Shown: positions 31,533 through 50,559 of the stretch, in pieces
Layout: every line of letters starts with the position of its first letter
Position numbering within the stretch: the stretch's first letter is position 1
DNA from: Ochotona curzoniae
Taxonomy: Eukaryota > Chordata > Mammalia > Lagomorpha > Ochotonidae
Assembly: GCF_017591425.1 (NCBI RefSeq)
Contig: NW_024466607.1
Coordinates: 7,386,501-7,450,500 of the forward strand
Reading direction: 5' to 3'
DNA length: 64,000 nucleotides
Notes under the pieces: model-generated
Database searches by the model: none
What the model was told of the DNA's origin: nothing
The model's input: only the letters and a program-made list of their open reading frames with translations
Translations under genes and position numbers: made by a program

Positions 31533-31989
31533 TGGTCAGCACAGCCTACAGGGATTCCCTACACCACAGCGGATGGAGTGCTGGCCAGGAACTATGGGGC
31601 TACACAGGTCTGAGCAGTTCAAAGCTCACCTTCTGGAAGCTTCTGGCTGGGGTGGAGGAGTCTGTGGAGAGTTCTGGAGGGCAAGAGGAGTGATGGAAGC
31701 CTTGAGGAGGCTCCTAGCAACCTGGGCATTGTTGTGTAAGGCCCCTCCCACCCTCCCCCAAAGGCTGGACTCCGCCTGGACAGGTCAGAACTCTCCAGAG
31801 CGGCAGCACATCTCCCTGCTTCAACACTCTAAGTCACAGTGCCCAAACCCACAACCCAGGGCCATTTCCGGCATCCCTGTGCCTTCCCTTCCCACTGGTA
31901 TGGCCGCTGAAATAGCTCAACACCTAACACTGTTATCAGTTCCCATTCATGTATCTATAATCCTTTCTAGTAATTTTTTTTTTTTAATC

Positions 31990-32240
31990 TAGAATTGGAT
32001 GTTGTGGTACACTGCTTGGGATTCTTGCATCTGTATCAGAGGTTGGAGGGTTGGGGTCCCTACTCATTCAGGCAAGGGTGATGATGGCTCGGGTCCAGAG
32101 GTCCCTGGCTCCCACACCTGCCTGCGGCAGCCAACTGGAGAGTGAACCAGCAAACTGAACGTGTGTCTCCGCATCCACCTACCTACTGCTATCCCTGTCT
32201 TCTCTCAGGACTGCTTTTTAAAATAAATACATCTTTTATA
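31990..32240 (+). mobile_element. Old C-type SINE
   Basis: Plus-strand copy (GGATGTTGTGGTACACTGC, GAGAGTGAACCAGCAAACTG, TTTAAAATAAATACATC). It is an inverted neighbour of the next copy. Confidence 0.7.
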
Positions 32241-32244
32241 TTTA

Positions 32245-32565
32245 AAAAAAGAGATGTATTTATTTTAATTGGAAAGGCAGATATACAGAGAGAAATAGAA
32301 AGATCTTCTATCCGCTGATTCACTCCCCAAGAAGCCACAATAGCTGCAGCTGAGCCAATCCAAAACCAGGAGCCAGGAGCCTCTTCCAGGTCTCCCACGC
32401 GGTGCAGGGTCCCAAGGCTTTGGGCCGTCCTCAACTGCTTTCCCAGGCCACAAGCAGAGCTGGATGGGAAGTGGTCATGTGGGACACGAACTGACACCCA
32501 TATGAGATCCCGGCACATTCAATGAGAGGATTTAGCCACTAGGCTGTTGTGCCAAGCCCACAAAT
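32245..32565 (-). mobile_element. C-type SINE
   Basis: Minus-strand copy with TTTTAATTGGAAAGGCAGAT, CAGGTCTCCCACGCGGTGCA and GGATTTAGCCACTAGGCTGT. Confidence 0.92.
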
Positions 32566-32604
32566 ACAGGCATCTTAAAAAACCTTAAAAAAACAACTGG
32601 GCAG

Positions 32605-32830
32605 GGCAGACATTTGGCCCTGACACTGGTGAGGATGCTCACAGCCGACACCTGAGCTCTGGGTTCAAGTCCCGCTCCTACCTCCAGCCCGCTGCGGATG
32701 AAGCCTCTGGCGAGCAGCAGTGGGATGACTCATGCAGCTGGATCCCTGTCACTAACGGGAAGACCTGGATGGAGTTCCCAGCTCCTTAGTCGTTGCAGTC
32801 ATTTCAGGAATACATAAAAGCTCTTTCTCA
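32605..32830 (+). mobile_element. Old C-type SINE
   Basis: Diverged plus-strand copy with TGGGTTCAAGTCCCGCTCC, a good tRNA B-box-like element. Confidence 0.6.
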
Positions 32831-32831
32831 T

Positions 32832-33118
32832 GAGGCCGGCATGGTGGTATAGCACGCAAATCCTCCACCTGTGGTGCTGGCATCTCTGGCCCTGGCTGCT
32901 CCATGTACACTGCAATGCCCTACTTACAACCTGGCTAAAGCAGCAGCAGATGGCCCGAGTCCTTAGGTCCCTACACCCATATGGGAGAGCCGGAAGAAGC
33001 TCCTGGCCCCTGGCTTTGGATTCTCCCAGCTCCAGCTGTTGCAGGGGAGTGAACATTAGATGGAAGATCTGTCTCTTTCTCTCACTGAAACTGCCTTTCA
33101 AATAATTTTTTTTTAAGT
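32832..33118 (+). mobile_element. C-type SINE
   Basis: GAGGCCGGCATGGTGGTATA head, CCCATATGGGAGAGCCGG and TTTCAAATAATTTTTTTTT tail. Confidence 0.8.
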
Positions 33119-33174
33119 CCTCTGTTTCTATTTGCCTGTAGAATTTAAAATCTTAACAAGAAAGTAGGGGAAAA

Positions 33175-33400
33175 GGAATGGACACTTGGCTTAGTGTTTA
33201 AGACGCCGGTGAAGATGTCCGATTCTTGTTTCATAGTACCTGACTCTAGCTCCAGCTGCAGACTCTGGCTTCCTGCTTGAAGTGAACTCTGGGAGGTAAG
33301 AGGTGCTGGTTCAAGCAGCTGAGTCCCCCGCTGCAGGAGAGCTGCACTGAGTCCCTGGCTCCAGTGCAGGCCTGGTGGTTGTGGGCTTTTGGTCTTAGAG
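33175..33400 (+). mobile_element. Old C-type SINE fragment
   Basis: GGACACTTGGCTTAGTGTTT and CTAGCTCCAGCTGCAGACTC resemble the head of an old copy; the 3' half is lost. Confidence 0.5.
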
Positions 33401-34200
33401 TCTAAAATCCAAAAAGATGAACATGTCAAAAATATAATCTAGGAAAAAGAAGTTTAAAAAATTTGTAAAGGCATTTAGTTGTATTTTTAAAGGGGATTTA
33501 TTTGAGAAATGTCCAAAGAACAGGACGTTTCATAGGCTACTTTATACAATAAAATAAGTAATAATGACACACATTTTTCCAAGTATGACAATCACACAGG
33601 TACAACAATTATGAGCAAACAGCATCCATAAATATTCTGAGATCAAAATAGCTAAGGACGTGTTGCTGTGGTTGGTAGCTGTGCGAGCCCAGTCTTCCAA
33701 AGGATCCGAACTTGCCCTGAGTGGCCAGCCTCCAAGAGCCAGCGTCGTGAGAAACCTGTCCTTTCACAAACACAGATGCACAAACAGGAACATCTCTCTG
33801 TTTATTAGAGAAGAGCCAACACTTGCACACATATACACAGCGTTCCCATACAAATGGGCCTTGTAATAATCTACTTTCGCAGATTTGAAAAAAAAAAAAA
33901 AACATAAAACAAACAAATTCCCAGAAAGGCTTTATACAGTTTCCACCTCTAGGATCAGAAATAAGACAAAGATGAAATACATGAAATGGCCACTTGTAAA
34001 AAAGAAAAGAAAAACACTAGCAACTTAAAACACTGAGAAAAAAGATGGAAAATGGAATTAGTGAGTATATATGAAGACTGTTTAAAATAAACCTCAACAT
34101 CCCTACATTAATTGCAACATATCTACATGCATGCATGTCTGTGTGTGTGTACAGATTTCGTATAAGGAGCTTTTCGTGTGATCACTGGATCCAGAAGTGC
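33401..34200. other. AT-rich unique sequence
   Basis: No ORF or recognised repeat. It contains a 15-base A run near 33888 and, on the minus strand, AATAAA near 33805, so a minus-strand 3' UTR end is possible but unsupported. Confidence 0.3.
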
Positions 34201-34204
34201 AGAG

Positions 34205-34335
34205 TAATGCCTGGCACGATGGCTCAGAGGTTAACGCCTCCCTTGCACGCTCTGGGATCCCATACGGGCAGCAGTTCACGTCACAGCAGCTCTCTGCTTA
34301 TGGCCTGGGAAAGCAATGATTAGGGACCTGCATAA
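34205..34335 (+). mobile_element. C-type SINE, 3'-truncated
   Basis: Head GCCTGGCACGATGGCTCAGA to TATGGCCTGGGAAAGCAATG; then the element stops. Confidence 0.85.
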
Positions 34336-34549
34336 AATAGACCCAACAATATCATAGGGTGTCAGCCTGACTCAGTCCATCAACTTCAATGTTAACTTTA
34401 CCCCAAAACACTTTTGTCTGAATCACTATTATGAGCTGAAAATTAGCTAAAACTGCAGGGCAGTCCATCTGAAAACCAGCTTGGTGGGAGGAGACTCTAC
34501 AGAATTTACTATAAAATTCAAAATTTGAAATAAAAATTAAAAAAAAAAT

Positions 34550-34880
34550 ACAGCTCGGATCTTGTACAACGGCTCAGTGACTAAATCCTTCCCTTGCACG
34601 CATGTGGATCCCAGTGGGCACCAGTTTGTGTCCCAGCTGCTCCACTTCCCTTCCAGCTGCCTGCTTGTGGCCTGGGAAAGCAGTAGAAGATGGCCCAAAG
34701 CTATGGGACCCTGAACCGCGTGGGACACACAGAGGAAGCTCCTGGATCCTAATCAGCCCAATTCCAACCATCGCAGCCACTTGAGGAGTGAACCTGTGGA
34801 TGGAAGGTCTTTGTCTCTGTATCTTTTCTATGTAAATTATATCTCTTCTCTGTAAATCTGCCCTTCAAATAAAAAGAAAT
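34550..34880 (+). mobile_element. C-type SINE
   Basis: TTGTACAACGGCTCAGTGAC head, CTGCTTGTGGCCTGGGAAAG body and CTTCAAATAAAAAGAAATG tail. Confidence 0.9.
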
Positions 34881-34962
34881 GAGAAGGAGAGAGAGAGAAG
34901 GGGGAAGGGAAGAAGGAAAGAAGGAAGGGAGGGAGGGAGGGAGTGAGAGAAAGAAAAAGAAA
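34881..34962 (+). repeat. Polypurine (GA/GGAA)n tract
   Basis: An 80-bp pure purine run of GAGA, GGAA, GAAG and GGGA units that grew from the SINE tail. Confidence 0.9.
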
Positions 34963-35059
34963 ACAGCTTAACAAGCTTCCAAAATGTAAAACATTTAGCA
35001 TATGACCCGGAGAAAGTTGTGTGAAATTGTTCCTTGTAACCTCTTTAAAAATAGACCTA

Positions 35060-35722
35060 TTTTATTTTATTTTTTGAAGCATCAACAGATCTTTTATTGC
35101 ATTAATATAATAATGCGACAAACAATCCAGGGTCCTTACTTCAACAGCTGGACAACTTTAGATCTTACTCACCAACCTGCTCAACTTTCTTGTTCAGAGA
35201 CAGAGATACCGTCCAAAACTTTCCTGATATTCTTAACTGTGGTTGCCTGTGAATCAAAGCAGCTGAATTTGAAACAAGTTTGATATCATTTCCTTCAAGG
35301 ACTAACTCATCTTTTGGGGCTTGAGAGCCTGAAGAAGCGACACCTGGCCTCATCTGAACCCCTTGGATGTACTTCTCACCCAGGTTTCCACCAGTTACCA
35401 CGTTGATGAGGAAGTGAGCATACACCGACCTCGTCTCATACCGGAAGCCCAGTGTAAGATCATAGTCTGGACATGACTACAGATGATGCGAGCAGCGGCC
35501 AGGTCCTTGTGATTTCCCCACCATTTGTCAATTTGGAGTCTCTTCTTTCGCAGGAGGCTGAGTTCCACACTGATGTGATTGAAGTCCCTTTGCAGGGCTC
35601 GTCTGGGCCCCTTCACAATCGCTGTGCGCCCCTTCAGACTGACGTCCACATTTTCTGGAAGATCGACAGTCTGGTCGCTGAGAATGGTCTTCATTCTCAC
35701 AGCAGATGCAGCAAAAAAGACA
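35060..35722 (-). pseudogene. RPL9: RPL9 processed pseudogene
   Basis: On the minus strand a 5' UTR-like TTTGCTGCATCTGCTGTGAG precedes ATG at 35694, and the frame starts [20 protein letters not shown], close to ribosomal protein L9 (uL6). The frame breaks after about 85 codons: a frameshift lies near 35440, and the rest ([10 protein letters not shown], then [31 protein letters not shown]) continues in another frame with a second shift before the stop. There are no introns, an AATAAA on the minus strand at 35098-35093, and an A-rich tail at about 35075-35060. These are the hallmarks of L1-mediated retrocopying. Confidence 0.93.
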
Positions 35723-36289
35723 TAGAGCTATTTTAAAAAGGAAAGGGGGCAAATGGATTTTGGAAAACGTTGTTCACCCTGTCCAAGTCAGGCAAGCTTA
35801 TTTCTTACTCTTCAGCAGGTTGTCTCACCTGAGTTGTTCCTTCCTGCACAATGGACAGAAGGATCACAGTCGCAGCAGGATGGGCCAGCCTGGAGTCCTG
35901 AGGGTGGAAAGGCGACTGAAGGGAAGCTGATGCAGATTCGGGGTAGAGTGCACAGCTGACGTGGCCTTGAGGTAGGGTGATGAAGTCACATTCTGCAAAC
36001 ACAAATTGCTCCTGGCGGTCCCCTCTAACAGGCATTGAGCGGGAAAAGCACTCACCAGCTCAGGGATCACAAATGTGCCAGACATCGTGTGCTCAGCACT
36101 AAGTGTGCGGTAAGTCACATGTCCTTCTCTGAGATTCACGTCTTCTCTCCAGACCAGGCAGGCCAGTCAGGAACATGGCTTCAGCTCTTTGGCAAAAGTG
36201 GAAATCTTAGCAGTCTGTACAAAAACAAAGCATTCCTTTGTTTTTTGGAAAATAACGAAGTCCACTGGTTTCCATGCAGGCTAACAGCT

Positions 36290-36322
36290 TTTTCAAGATT
36301 TTTTTTAATTTACTGGAAAGGC

Positions 36323-36382
<60 letters not shown>

Positions 36383-36645
36383 AGAGAAATATCTTCACTC
36401 AGCTGGTTCACTCTCCAAGTGGCCACTGAGCTCCACCCAAAGTCAAGAGCTAGGAACTTCTTCCAGGTCTTACATGCAGGTACAGGGTCCCAAGGCTTTG
36501 GGCCGTCCTCAACTGCTTTCCCAGGCCACAAGCAGGGAGCTGGATGAGAAGTAGAGCACCCAGGATATGAATCGGCACCCATGTGGGATCCCGGAAGATG
36601 TAAGGTGAGGATTTAACCACTAGGCTGTTGCACCAGGCCAAGCTA
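36290..36645 (-). mobile_element. C-type SINE with microsatellite
   Basis: Minus-strand copy with CTCAGCTGGTTCACTCTCC, CAAGGCTTTGGGCCGTCC and GGATTTAACCACTAGGCTG; a long (TA)n(GA)n tract sits in its tail. Confidence 0.92.
36322..36380 (+). repeat. (TA)n(GA)n microsatellite
   Basis: About 12 TA units directly followed by about 17 GA units inside the SINE tail. Confidence 0.95.
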
Positions 36646-37044
36646 ACAGCTTTTACCCCATAGGTAAAGAAACTAATATGAGACACATGACAGTTGCTGC
36701 ATAACATTGTTTCAATTATGCCAGAACTGGGAGAATAGCTACAGAATGGATTCAGGAACCTGTTTGGCCTACTAAGATGGATGTTAAAACTCCATTAAAA
36801 TACCCAACTTCCACAGGCACACACTCTGGGGAACCACAGCAGCATTTTGAGTCTTCTGTCATTAGACCCAGGGTCTAATCCCAGGAAATCCTGATTATTT
36901 GCTCTTCCCAATGCACTGTCATTGCTGTAATTAGCCTCTGATGCCTCTAGGGACAGTTATGAAGGTTAAACACAATACTCAGTCTAATCGAGTCTCGCCT
37001 CAAGAGACCTCACATATCCTTTATTGAAGAAGCCCTATGCTTTG

Positions 37045-37320
37045 CATGTTGACCCAACCAGCTGATCCTCCATCTCCAGTGCCAGCATCCCTAATGGGTG
37101 CTGGATTATATCCCGGTTGCTCCACTTGCCATCCAGCTCCCTGCTTATGGCTTGGGAGAGCAGTGCATACATAGTCCAATGCCTTGGGATCCTGCACCGG
37201 CGAAGATCTGCTCAGCTTCAGTCGTCGCAACCATGTGGTAAGTGAACCAGCAGATGAAAGATCTTTCTATCTCTCCATCTCTCTATAAATATGCCTTTTC
37301 AATAAAAACAAAATCTTGGG
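37045..37320 (+). mobile_element. C-type SINE
   Basis: GCCATCCAGCTCCCTGCTTA, GTGAACCAGCAGATGAAAGA and the tail TTTTCAATAAAAACAAAATC. This is the last SINE before the SINE-free block. Confidence 0.85.
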
Positions 37321-38999
37321 GGAAAAAAAGCAGTCTATGAACCAGCTCACATCTAGGAACAGCGTGAGTCTAACTTGGTGATTCGAGTCAGTAAGCCTCC
37401 TAATCACCTGATCTGTGATTTCACTAGGTCAGGCTGTCTCAGGCTGCTCATCCATCTGAGTTCTAGGAACACCAAAGGTCTCTGGGTCAGACTGTCCAAT
37501 TCAATGTTCTGGCTGCACTGTCCATTACTCTCACCACACCCCTCTTTCCTCTGATGACTCGGGGTTACCACATGTCCCCCTCTTCAGGATCTTCTCTCCT
37601 CCACAGCTCTTGGGGATCACAGGACAATACATGTGCCCTGTGCCAAACACAGGGGAGCTTTAGCATAAATTTATTTTTCACCATCTTGATGAGAGCATCC
37701 AGATCCCCTTTGGGTAAAGAAGCAGGTGTTACATGATACACTCAAGCATTTCAACTTCCTAAATCAATTTTCTTTTATAGTACACCACGGAAGTTCCAGC
37801 ATTTCAATTCATGTAGTATAGGCTCTAGGTGTGTCTATATTTCAATCAACAGGCAGATTGTTACAGGTATTCTCAGCTTCCCAAGTTAAAAATTTACCTC
37901 AAATCTCTGTTGAATGAGTATCAATAAAATTGGCTTAATCATTTCTTCCGTCATCCCAGACCCTTAAGTCACCTTCTCATACATTTCCCATAACCAGCAA
38001 AATTCCACATTTCAAGGGGCGCTGCCACTTCCATCTCTGAGTCTGCCCCACAAGTAGATGGTGGGTTAAGTCCTCACAAACACCAACCCTCAGAACATGA
38101 CATGATGTCAGAAATCCAGTGAGTCTCCTTGTGACTTCCTCTTCTCTCCCTCAACCCAGATACTCACATGAGCAGGGAGACCCTTCCTCTGAGCTGGGAC
38201 ATGCACATCAACAACAGACTCTGCATAAAGGCTGGAGGTCAGCTGCAGGTTCATCTGTCATCTCCTGCCTTTAACTTTTCTCGGTTCCTCATTTGTAGCT
38301 GGCCCCTGGAATGCAGGATCAACACACTACCATCTTCCCCAAAAAGTACTCAAGTGTTGAGACCAATGACATTGCACACGTACTAGATTGCTCTGGTTTT
38401 TATTGTCCAGAGGGCTCAGCACACTGGTAAACGCCAGGGCTTGCATAATTTGAACTGCCCTTGCCTGGCACTATGATGGTGTGCCTCTGCTTTGTCAGTT
38501 TACTCACTTGTGGGGCAAAATAAGGCGCAGAGTTTGAAAGCTGTCAACAGCCAAATATTAAATGGAGGAGACTTAGCTTCCTCAGCCCAGATTGTCCTGC
38601 AGGATGCTACCTCCCTCATATCTCTCCAGTTTCTCAACGTTATCTGAATAACTCTTCCAATTCATTGTTAAAATCAGCACAGTTTCCATCTCCAATGCCC
38701 AGGCTGATATAGACCTTGTTGTTCTCAATATTAACTTAGCAGGTGTGGCAGAAAGTAGCATGGCTGAGAATCATCTCTGTCCTCCTCAGGATCCCAAATC
38801 CTCACCAAAATTACATATTGTAATTTCCGGATTTGGCTGCTCTTCCTTGCCAATGAAAAGTCAAAGGAAATGGAGCTTGCAATTTCTTATAAGCTGCATG
38901 CCATGTGTCAATGCGTGGAGATCATGTGTCAATACACAGAGAACATCATTTGCAGTATTCCATCACAAAGGCCCCGTGATGTTCAACCTCCCCTTGTGT

Positions 39000-39095
39000 T
39001 GACACCGAAGCCCTGAGAGCCAACAGCTCTCTCTGAGCAACATCATGTAGATGGCAGAACTAGGACTCCTATGCAGGCACAAGATGCCAGAGACC
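39000..39095 (+). mobile_element. MIR-like fragment
   Basis: AGCAACATCATGTAGATGGC and AGAACTAGGACTCCTATGC resemble the 3' part of a MIR SINE. Confidence 0.45.
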
Positions 39096-39384
39096 GTGCT
39101 TAAAAATACTTTTATTTTGAAATATCTTAAGCTGATAGTTAAAAAGAACCCATTACATTATCTTGTTAAAGGCTTAACATTCTGATGCAACTGTATCAAT
39201 TTCTAAAAAGAAACAGTAAGGTTACTTCCATGGCCCCTCCCCAGGCTCACCCGCCTCTCCTGCCCTGGAGGAAGGCAGAGCAGCAACTTGTACAGATCAT
39301 TCCAACATGTGACTTTACACTCATATTTTATCATTTGATTCCACGGAAACTACTGTGCAGAACAGTAACGCCACTGTCTGTTAC

Positions 39385-39510
39385 ATGCCAACGCACACAT
39401 GCCAGACACTATCCTAAGTGCTTTACATGCATTACTTCTTTAACGGCCCCCCACCCCTAATCACTGTGTGGCTGATACTACTATTTAACAGAACGTGAAA
39501 CACAATTTCA
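39385..39510 (+). mobile_element. MIR fragment
   Basis: ATGCCAGACACTATCCTAAG and TGCTTTACATGCATTACTTC, then CTGATACTACTATTTAACAG, match the MIR core in order. Confidence 0.75.
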
Positions 39511-39669
39511 TGTACTTAGAAACACAGAACATTTAATTTTACAGAAGTAGTATATTGCAGTTTACTTTCTCTGCATGGTTTGGACTTGTTTCTGCAAACA
39601 CATAGCTCTCTTTCTAAAGTATCAGAAAACATTTACTGGTTCTTCTGTGATAAAATGTAGGTTTTTCCC

Positions 39670-39775
39670 AATCTTGCTACCTAAATAATACTGCAATAAG
39701 CCATCTTAGTCACTTCTTTCTTCACATGGGGTTGCTGTAGGATACATCCAGGAGTGCAGCTGCTGGCGAGCAGAA
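39670..39775 (-). mobile_element. Old L1 fragment
   Basis: AATACTGCAATAAGCCATCT and GCTGTAGGATACATCCAGGA, then AGTGCAGCTGCTGG, resemble the reverse complement of old L1 3' sequence. Confidence 0.45.
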
Positions 39776-40344
39776 AGCTCACGTCTTCACAAGATTTCAC
39801 ACACTCCGTGGCATAATCATTGTCATAATTTCCACTCTCGATGCAGTGTGAATTTCTATTGTTCAACACACTTATTCATACTTAAGTTTTCAAGAATATG
39901 TCAATTTCATAACAATGAGGTTTTTTTGTTGTTTCTTTCTTTGTTTAAATTTCCACTGTTCTTGGCACATGCCTCCCTCTGGTCTAACAGTCTGTCACTA
40001 ACAGTAGGGCTGAATTCACCTAACAAGTGATCAAAAGATCTGATATCCACTCTTCTTCGTGACTTCCCTGGTCCAATTCTCCCAAACCCCAACTTCAGTT
40101 CCTCCAAGGTTGCAGAGAAATGGGCAGGGCTAGAAACAGCATGCATGCTCTCCAGGTTAGGCTGGGACGATCAAAACTCAGAGCCATCAACACCTTGACT
40201 CCTAACCAGCAGCTGTGTGCTCTTGGGTGGCACACATCAACATTATACTCAAGGGCTCCTTCCAAAAACTCCAAACTTGACTTAAATTCAGTTCTAGATT
40301 TAACATAGGCAATCTTGTGCAGAAGCTCCACTGTGTGGCCACGG

Positions 40345-40376
40345 ATCATTTCTCGGCTTTCTGGCTAAGATCAAGT
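40345..40376 (+). pseudogene. RNU2: Truncated U2 snRNA fragment
   Basis: ATCATTTCTCGGCTTTCTGG continuing into CTAAGATCAAGT matches the first 32 nt of U2 snRNA (ATCGCTTCTCGGCCTTTTGG then CTAAGATCAAGT) with four differences, then stops abruptly. Very short 5' U2 retropseudogenes are known in mammals. It has no snRNA promoter and no Sm site. Confidence 0.8.
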
Positions 40377-43048
40377 ATGTGGCCATGAATTAAGTCCCAA
40401 ACCCAGGACTCCACAGTTAAATCGGTTTGGCTGTGGTGATGGGTGTAACTGGGAAATCAGACAATACCTAAGTGAGCAAGACAGGCTCCAGACATGAGGG
40501 GTTAGAGGAAAAGGTTTAGACGGATCCGACTCAACAGGGGCAGAGTTGTGGCACTCCAAGTGAAAGACACAGCATGAGGCAAGAGTCAGAGGTGTGCGTG
40601 GAGGAACAATCAAGGCAAATCTGACGCTGATTACATCAAAATGCCTAGCAGTTCACTCCCAGTAGTCAGACTTTTGCTTCTACGTTTTCACTCTGCATTT
40701 ACCCATTTTTCTAGAATAGGTTGCATATAAAAAGAACTATTAGAAAATTCAGATTATAGATTGCATTAGTAAAATTCAAAAATACTGACAGCTTATTTCT
40801 ACATGGAATGATTTCTGCTGATCTTGACTTAAAACCTATTTTAAATGTGCAAGCCCATCTTATTCTATAAAAATGACAGTAAAAACATCTCTGCTGGGGC
40901 AGCAACTTTACAAAGTACCAGATAACAGAAGGAGTAGTAAAATGATGGACTAAAGTATATTTCTATGGTTGTAACATCAACCAACATGAGGGCATGGGGG
41001 CTGGGGTGTGGCAGGGAGGCTGGACCTCTGTGAGGACTCTGTTGTAAGAGATATAATCCACAGCCCTCATCAACCGGAGTCGGGCAGTGTAGTGAGGTAA
41101 ACTGAGGAAGATTGGCACAGGAATCTGATAACCAACACCGCTGTGCCAGGAAGACACGAGGAGCTCGGCACCCAGATCTGACTCCAAGCTCTTCCCATAA
41201 TCCTGGGGCCAGAACACAGGTGTCTGGCTTCTGCTCTGTCATTTCTAGAGCCAGTCTGGGGCAGCTCTGTTAGGCAAAGAAGCACCTGATTCCAGGTCAT
41301 GGTTAGTCACTGCTTTATAAAGGCAAGGGGATGGCAAAGCCAGGACACCGACAGGGGATGCCTGTTCCACCCACTCCTCACACTGTGACTCCACTCTGCA
41401 GCAGCATGTTCACCTGCCACGGCAAACCACAGGACACTGTGACTATTACTCTACCAACAGACTGTCCAAGATGGTTTCTTCTCATACAAGAAATGGCCTG
41501 CACTGTGAAAAGGTGACTTTCTTATAGCAGAGAGATGTAGTCACATTTATAATCTGTGCTCTTCAACACATTTATACATATCCCAGAAGTGTTGCTCCTT
41601 CACATTTGTCACAGATGATGATTCTTGCTTTTTGCTTCAATGCCAGTAGGTAGACAAGGGAGAAGGGGCCCCTTTCCCACCAGGTCATCCTCTTCCAGGG
41701 GCAACACGCATGTGACAGTGGTACCTTTGGGTTGAACCTGATGCCAGCACCAGATCTCACACACCAAAAGGGCAATAGAGGTGAAAGTGTACCTGCAGAG
41801 TTCTGAGACTAGGTAGAGAGATACAAAAGTAAGTCTTGCTGGTGAGTGCTCAAGATCTTCCAGAAAACTCACAAACTGGGTTAAAAAGTGCCAATCGTGG
41901 ACACTGGTAGAAATAATTTCATAAGTCTTAGAGCCATGCTCTCTTACTGAGACATGAATCTCTTGAGTAACCCTTGCAGAATGCTTCAGATTCAAATCGC
42001 ATCACTCAGTCAAGAACTATCCCTAAGACCCCTCCCTCCTGCCCTCTCTGAGGGAGTCCAAGCCCTACAGTGATCCACGACGCCCACTCAGGCCAGCCCA
42101 TCGAGTCCACAGCCTCTGCCTCCCCTTCCGCTCGGTAAACTCCATTCTACACCAGGGTTCCTTTCTATCAGAAAAGACCCCAGGTCCTCTGCCTGGAATC
42201 CTCTCCCTAGACAGCCACGTGGTTTACTTCTTCGCCTCTTGGAAGACTGGACTGAAAAGTGACCTTCTCAGTAGTGACTCCTCCTGATCAGCCCACTGAC
42301 GCAGCACGCCTCACTCCTCTCTGGCTCACTTCACCCACCATACAACACCACTCTCCAGAATAATGTATCCCTCATTTGTTTCCTGTCTGTGAAGACCCAG
42401 GACAGGACACACCACTCACATGCGTGCCTGTGTCAGGGAGGAGTTCAGCACATTTCTGCTGCTGCCTGTGTAGACCTGCATGGTGGAGATGGCGGTGAGG
42501 CACCAATATAGCTCCATTCTCCAAGCATTTGAGCCTGGCACCTTGCTTGCCTCTTCCTGATGAGACACACTAAGCCAATCGTGAAGTTGAAGGTCCAGCC
42601 AGAAAAGTCCCAGGAGGCATCTAGAGAGATCAATTCTTGCTGCTGCTGCTACTTCTGGTATCAACAGGACAGGAACTGTCACAGGTCAAGCTCAAAGAGA
42701 AACGCAGAATCCAACTAGCCTCAGCAGCTACAGCCCACCAGGCTGCAAATATTTTGTACAACCATAAAGGGTCTCTCTTTCTTTAGAGCTGTGGTGTGGG
42801 CTGTTGTGCACAGGCCATTCCTGGAGCTGGAGGAGCCCCAGGGAACTTGTTGCTCTGTCCCAGCACCTCTTTCTAGCAGGTGGGCTGGGACCTCAGCAAG
42901 CTTGTAAATCCTCAGAACTCTGCCACTAGCTTCCAAAATACAGAGGGCTGGGTCCTTTGCGAGGCATTCTCCACTACGAAAGACTCTCTAGCAGGGTAGC
43001 TAGGAGGGATTCCCCATCCCATCGTCATTGTCACTGTCAGGCCCTGCG

Positions 43049-50131
<7,083 letters not shown>

Positions 50132-50559
50132 CACTCCTGACTAGGGTCTGTCCAGCAGAGCTCAAAACAGGTCCGCTTTCACTGTGCTGCTGCAGTGTCC
50201 TCGGGAGCGTCCTCTCAGCACGGCAGGAGACAACGCCATGTACCGCGACACCCGAAGTCACTAGCAAGAAACTGAAAAACCGACATTCCTGTTCAGGAGA
50301 GGACAGAGGAATGACATCCGTTACACATGGTGCTGTTAGATCCGATCGCTGGGATACTTGGACTCCAGGGGAGGGAACATGCGCCTGAGCCTCGCGCAGA
50401 TTTGCTGGCTGGTGTGAAGCAGCCCAGGGCAAGACTGTCTCTGAACTCTAGATTTAGTCTGGGTGTTTCCCAAAAGTCCATGGGCTAAAGGCTTTGTCAG
50501 GGTGATGCCAGCGGGAGGCAGTGAATCTTTAGAAGATGGGGCTGGCAGAGTTTCTAGGC

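Larger units (their letters stand above)
26400..31960. other. GC-rich, SINE-poor block between TCAIM and ZNF445
   Basis: About 5.5 kb with only two or three diverged SINEs, a MIR-like trace near 28660-28730, a 12-G run, and the orphan minus-strand ORF at 30003-30480. Many long chance ORFs occur on both strands, as GC-rich DNA allows; none other shows a domain I recognise. Confidence 0.5.
37321..43048 (-). other. SINE-free region downstream of ZNF445, possible long 3' UTR
   Basis: For 5.7 kb no recognisable lagomorph C-type SINE is present, while flanks carry one every kilobase or less. I recognise two MIR-like pieces, one old L1 3' piece and a U2 snRNA fragment, but no credible ORF. The segment nearest the stop is moderately GC-rich and may be the ZNF445 3' UTR. 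Where the transcript ends is unknown. Confidence 0.4.
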
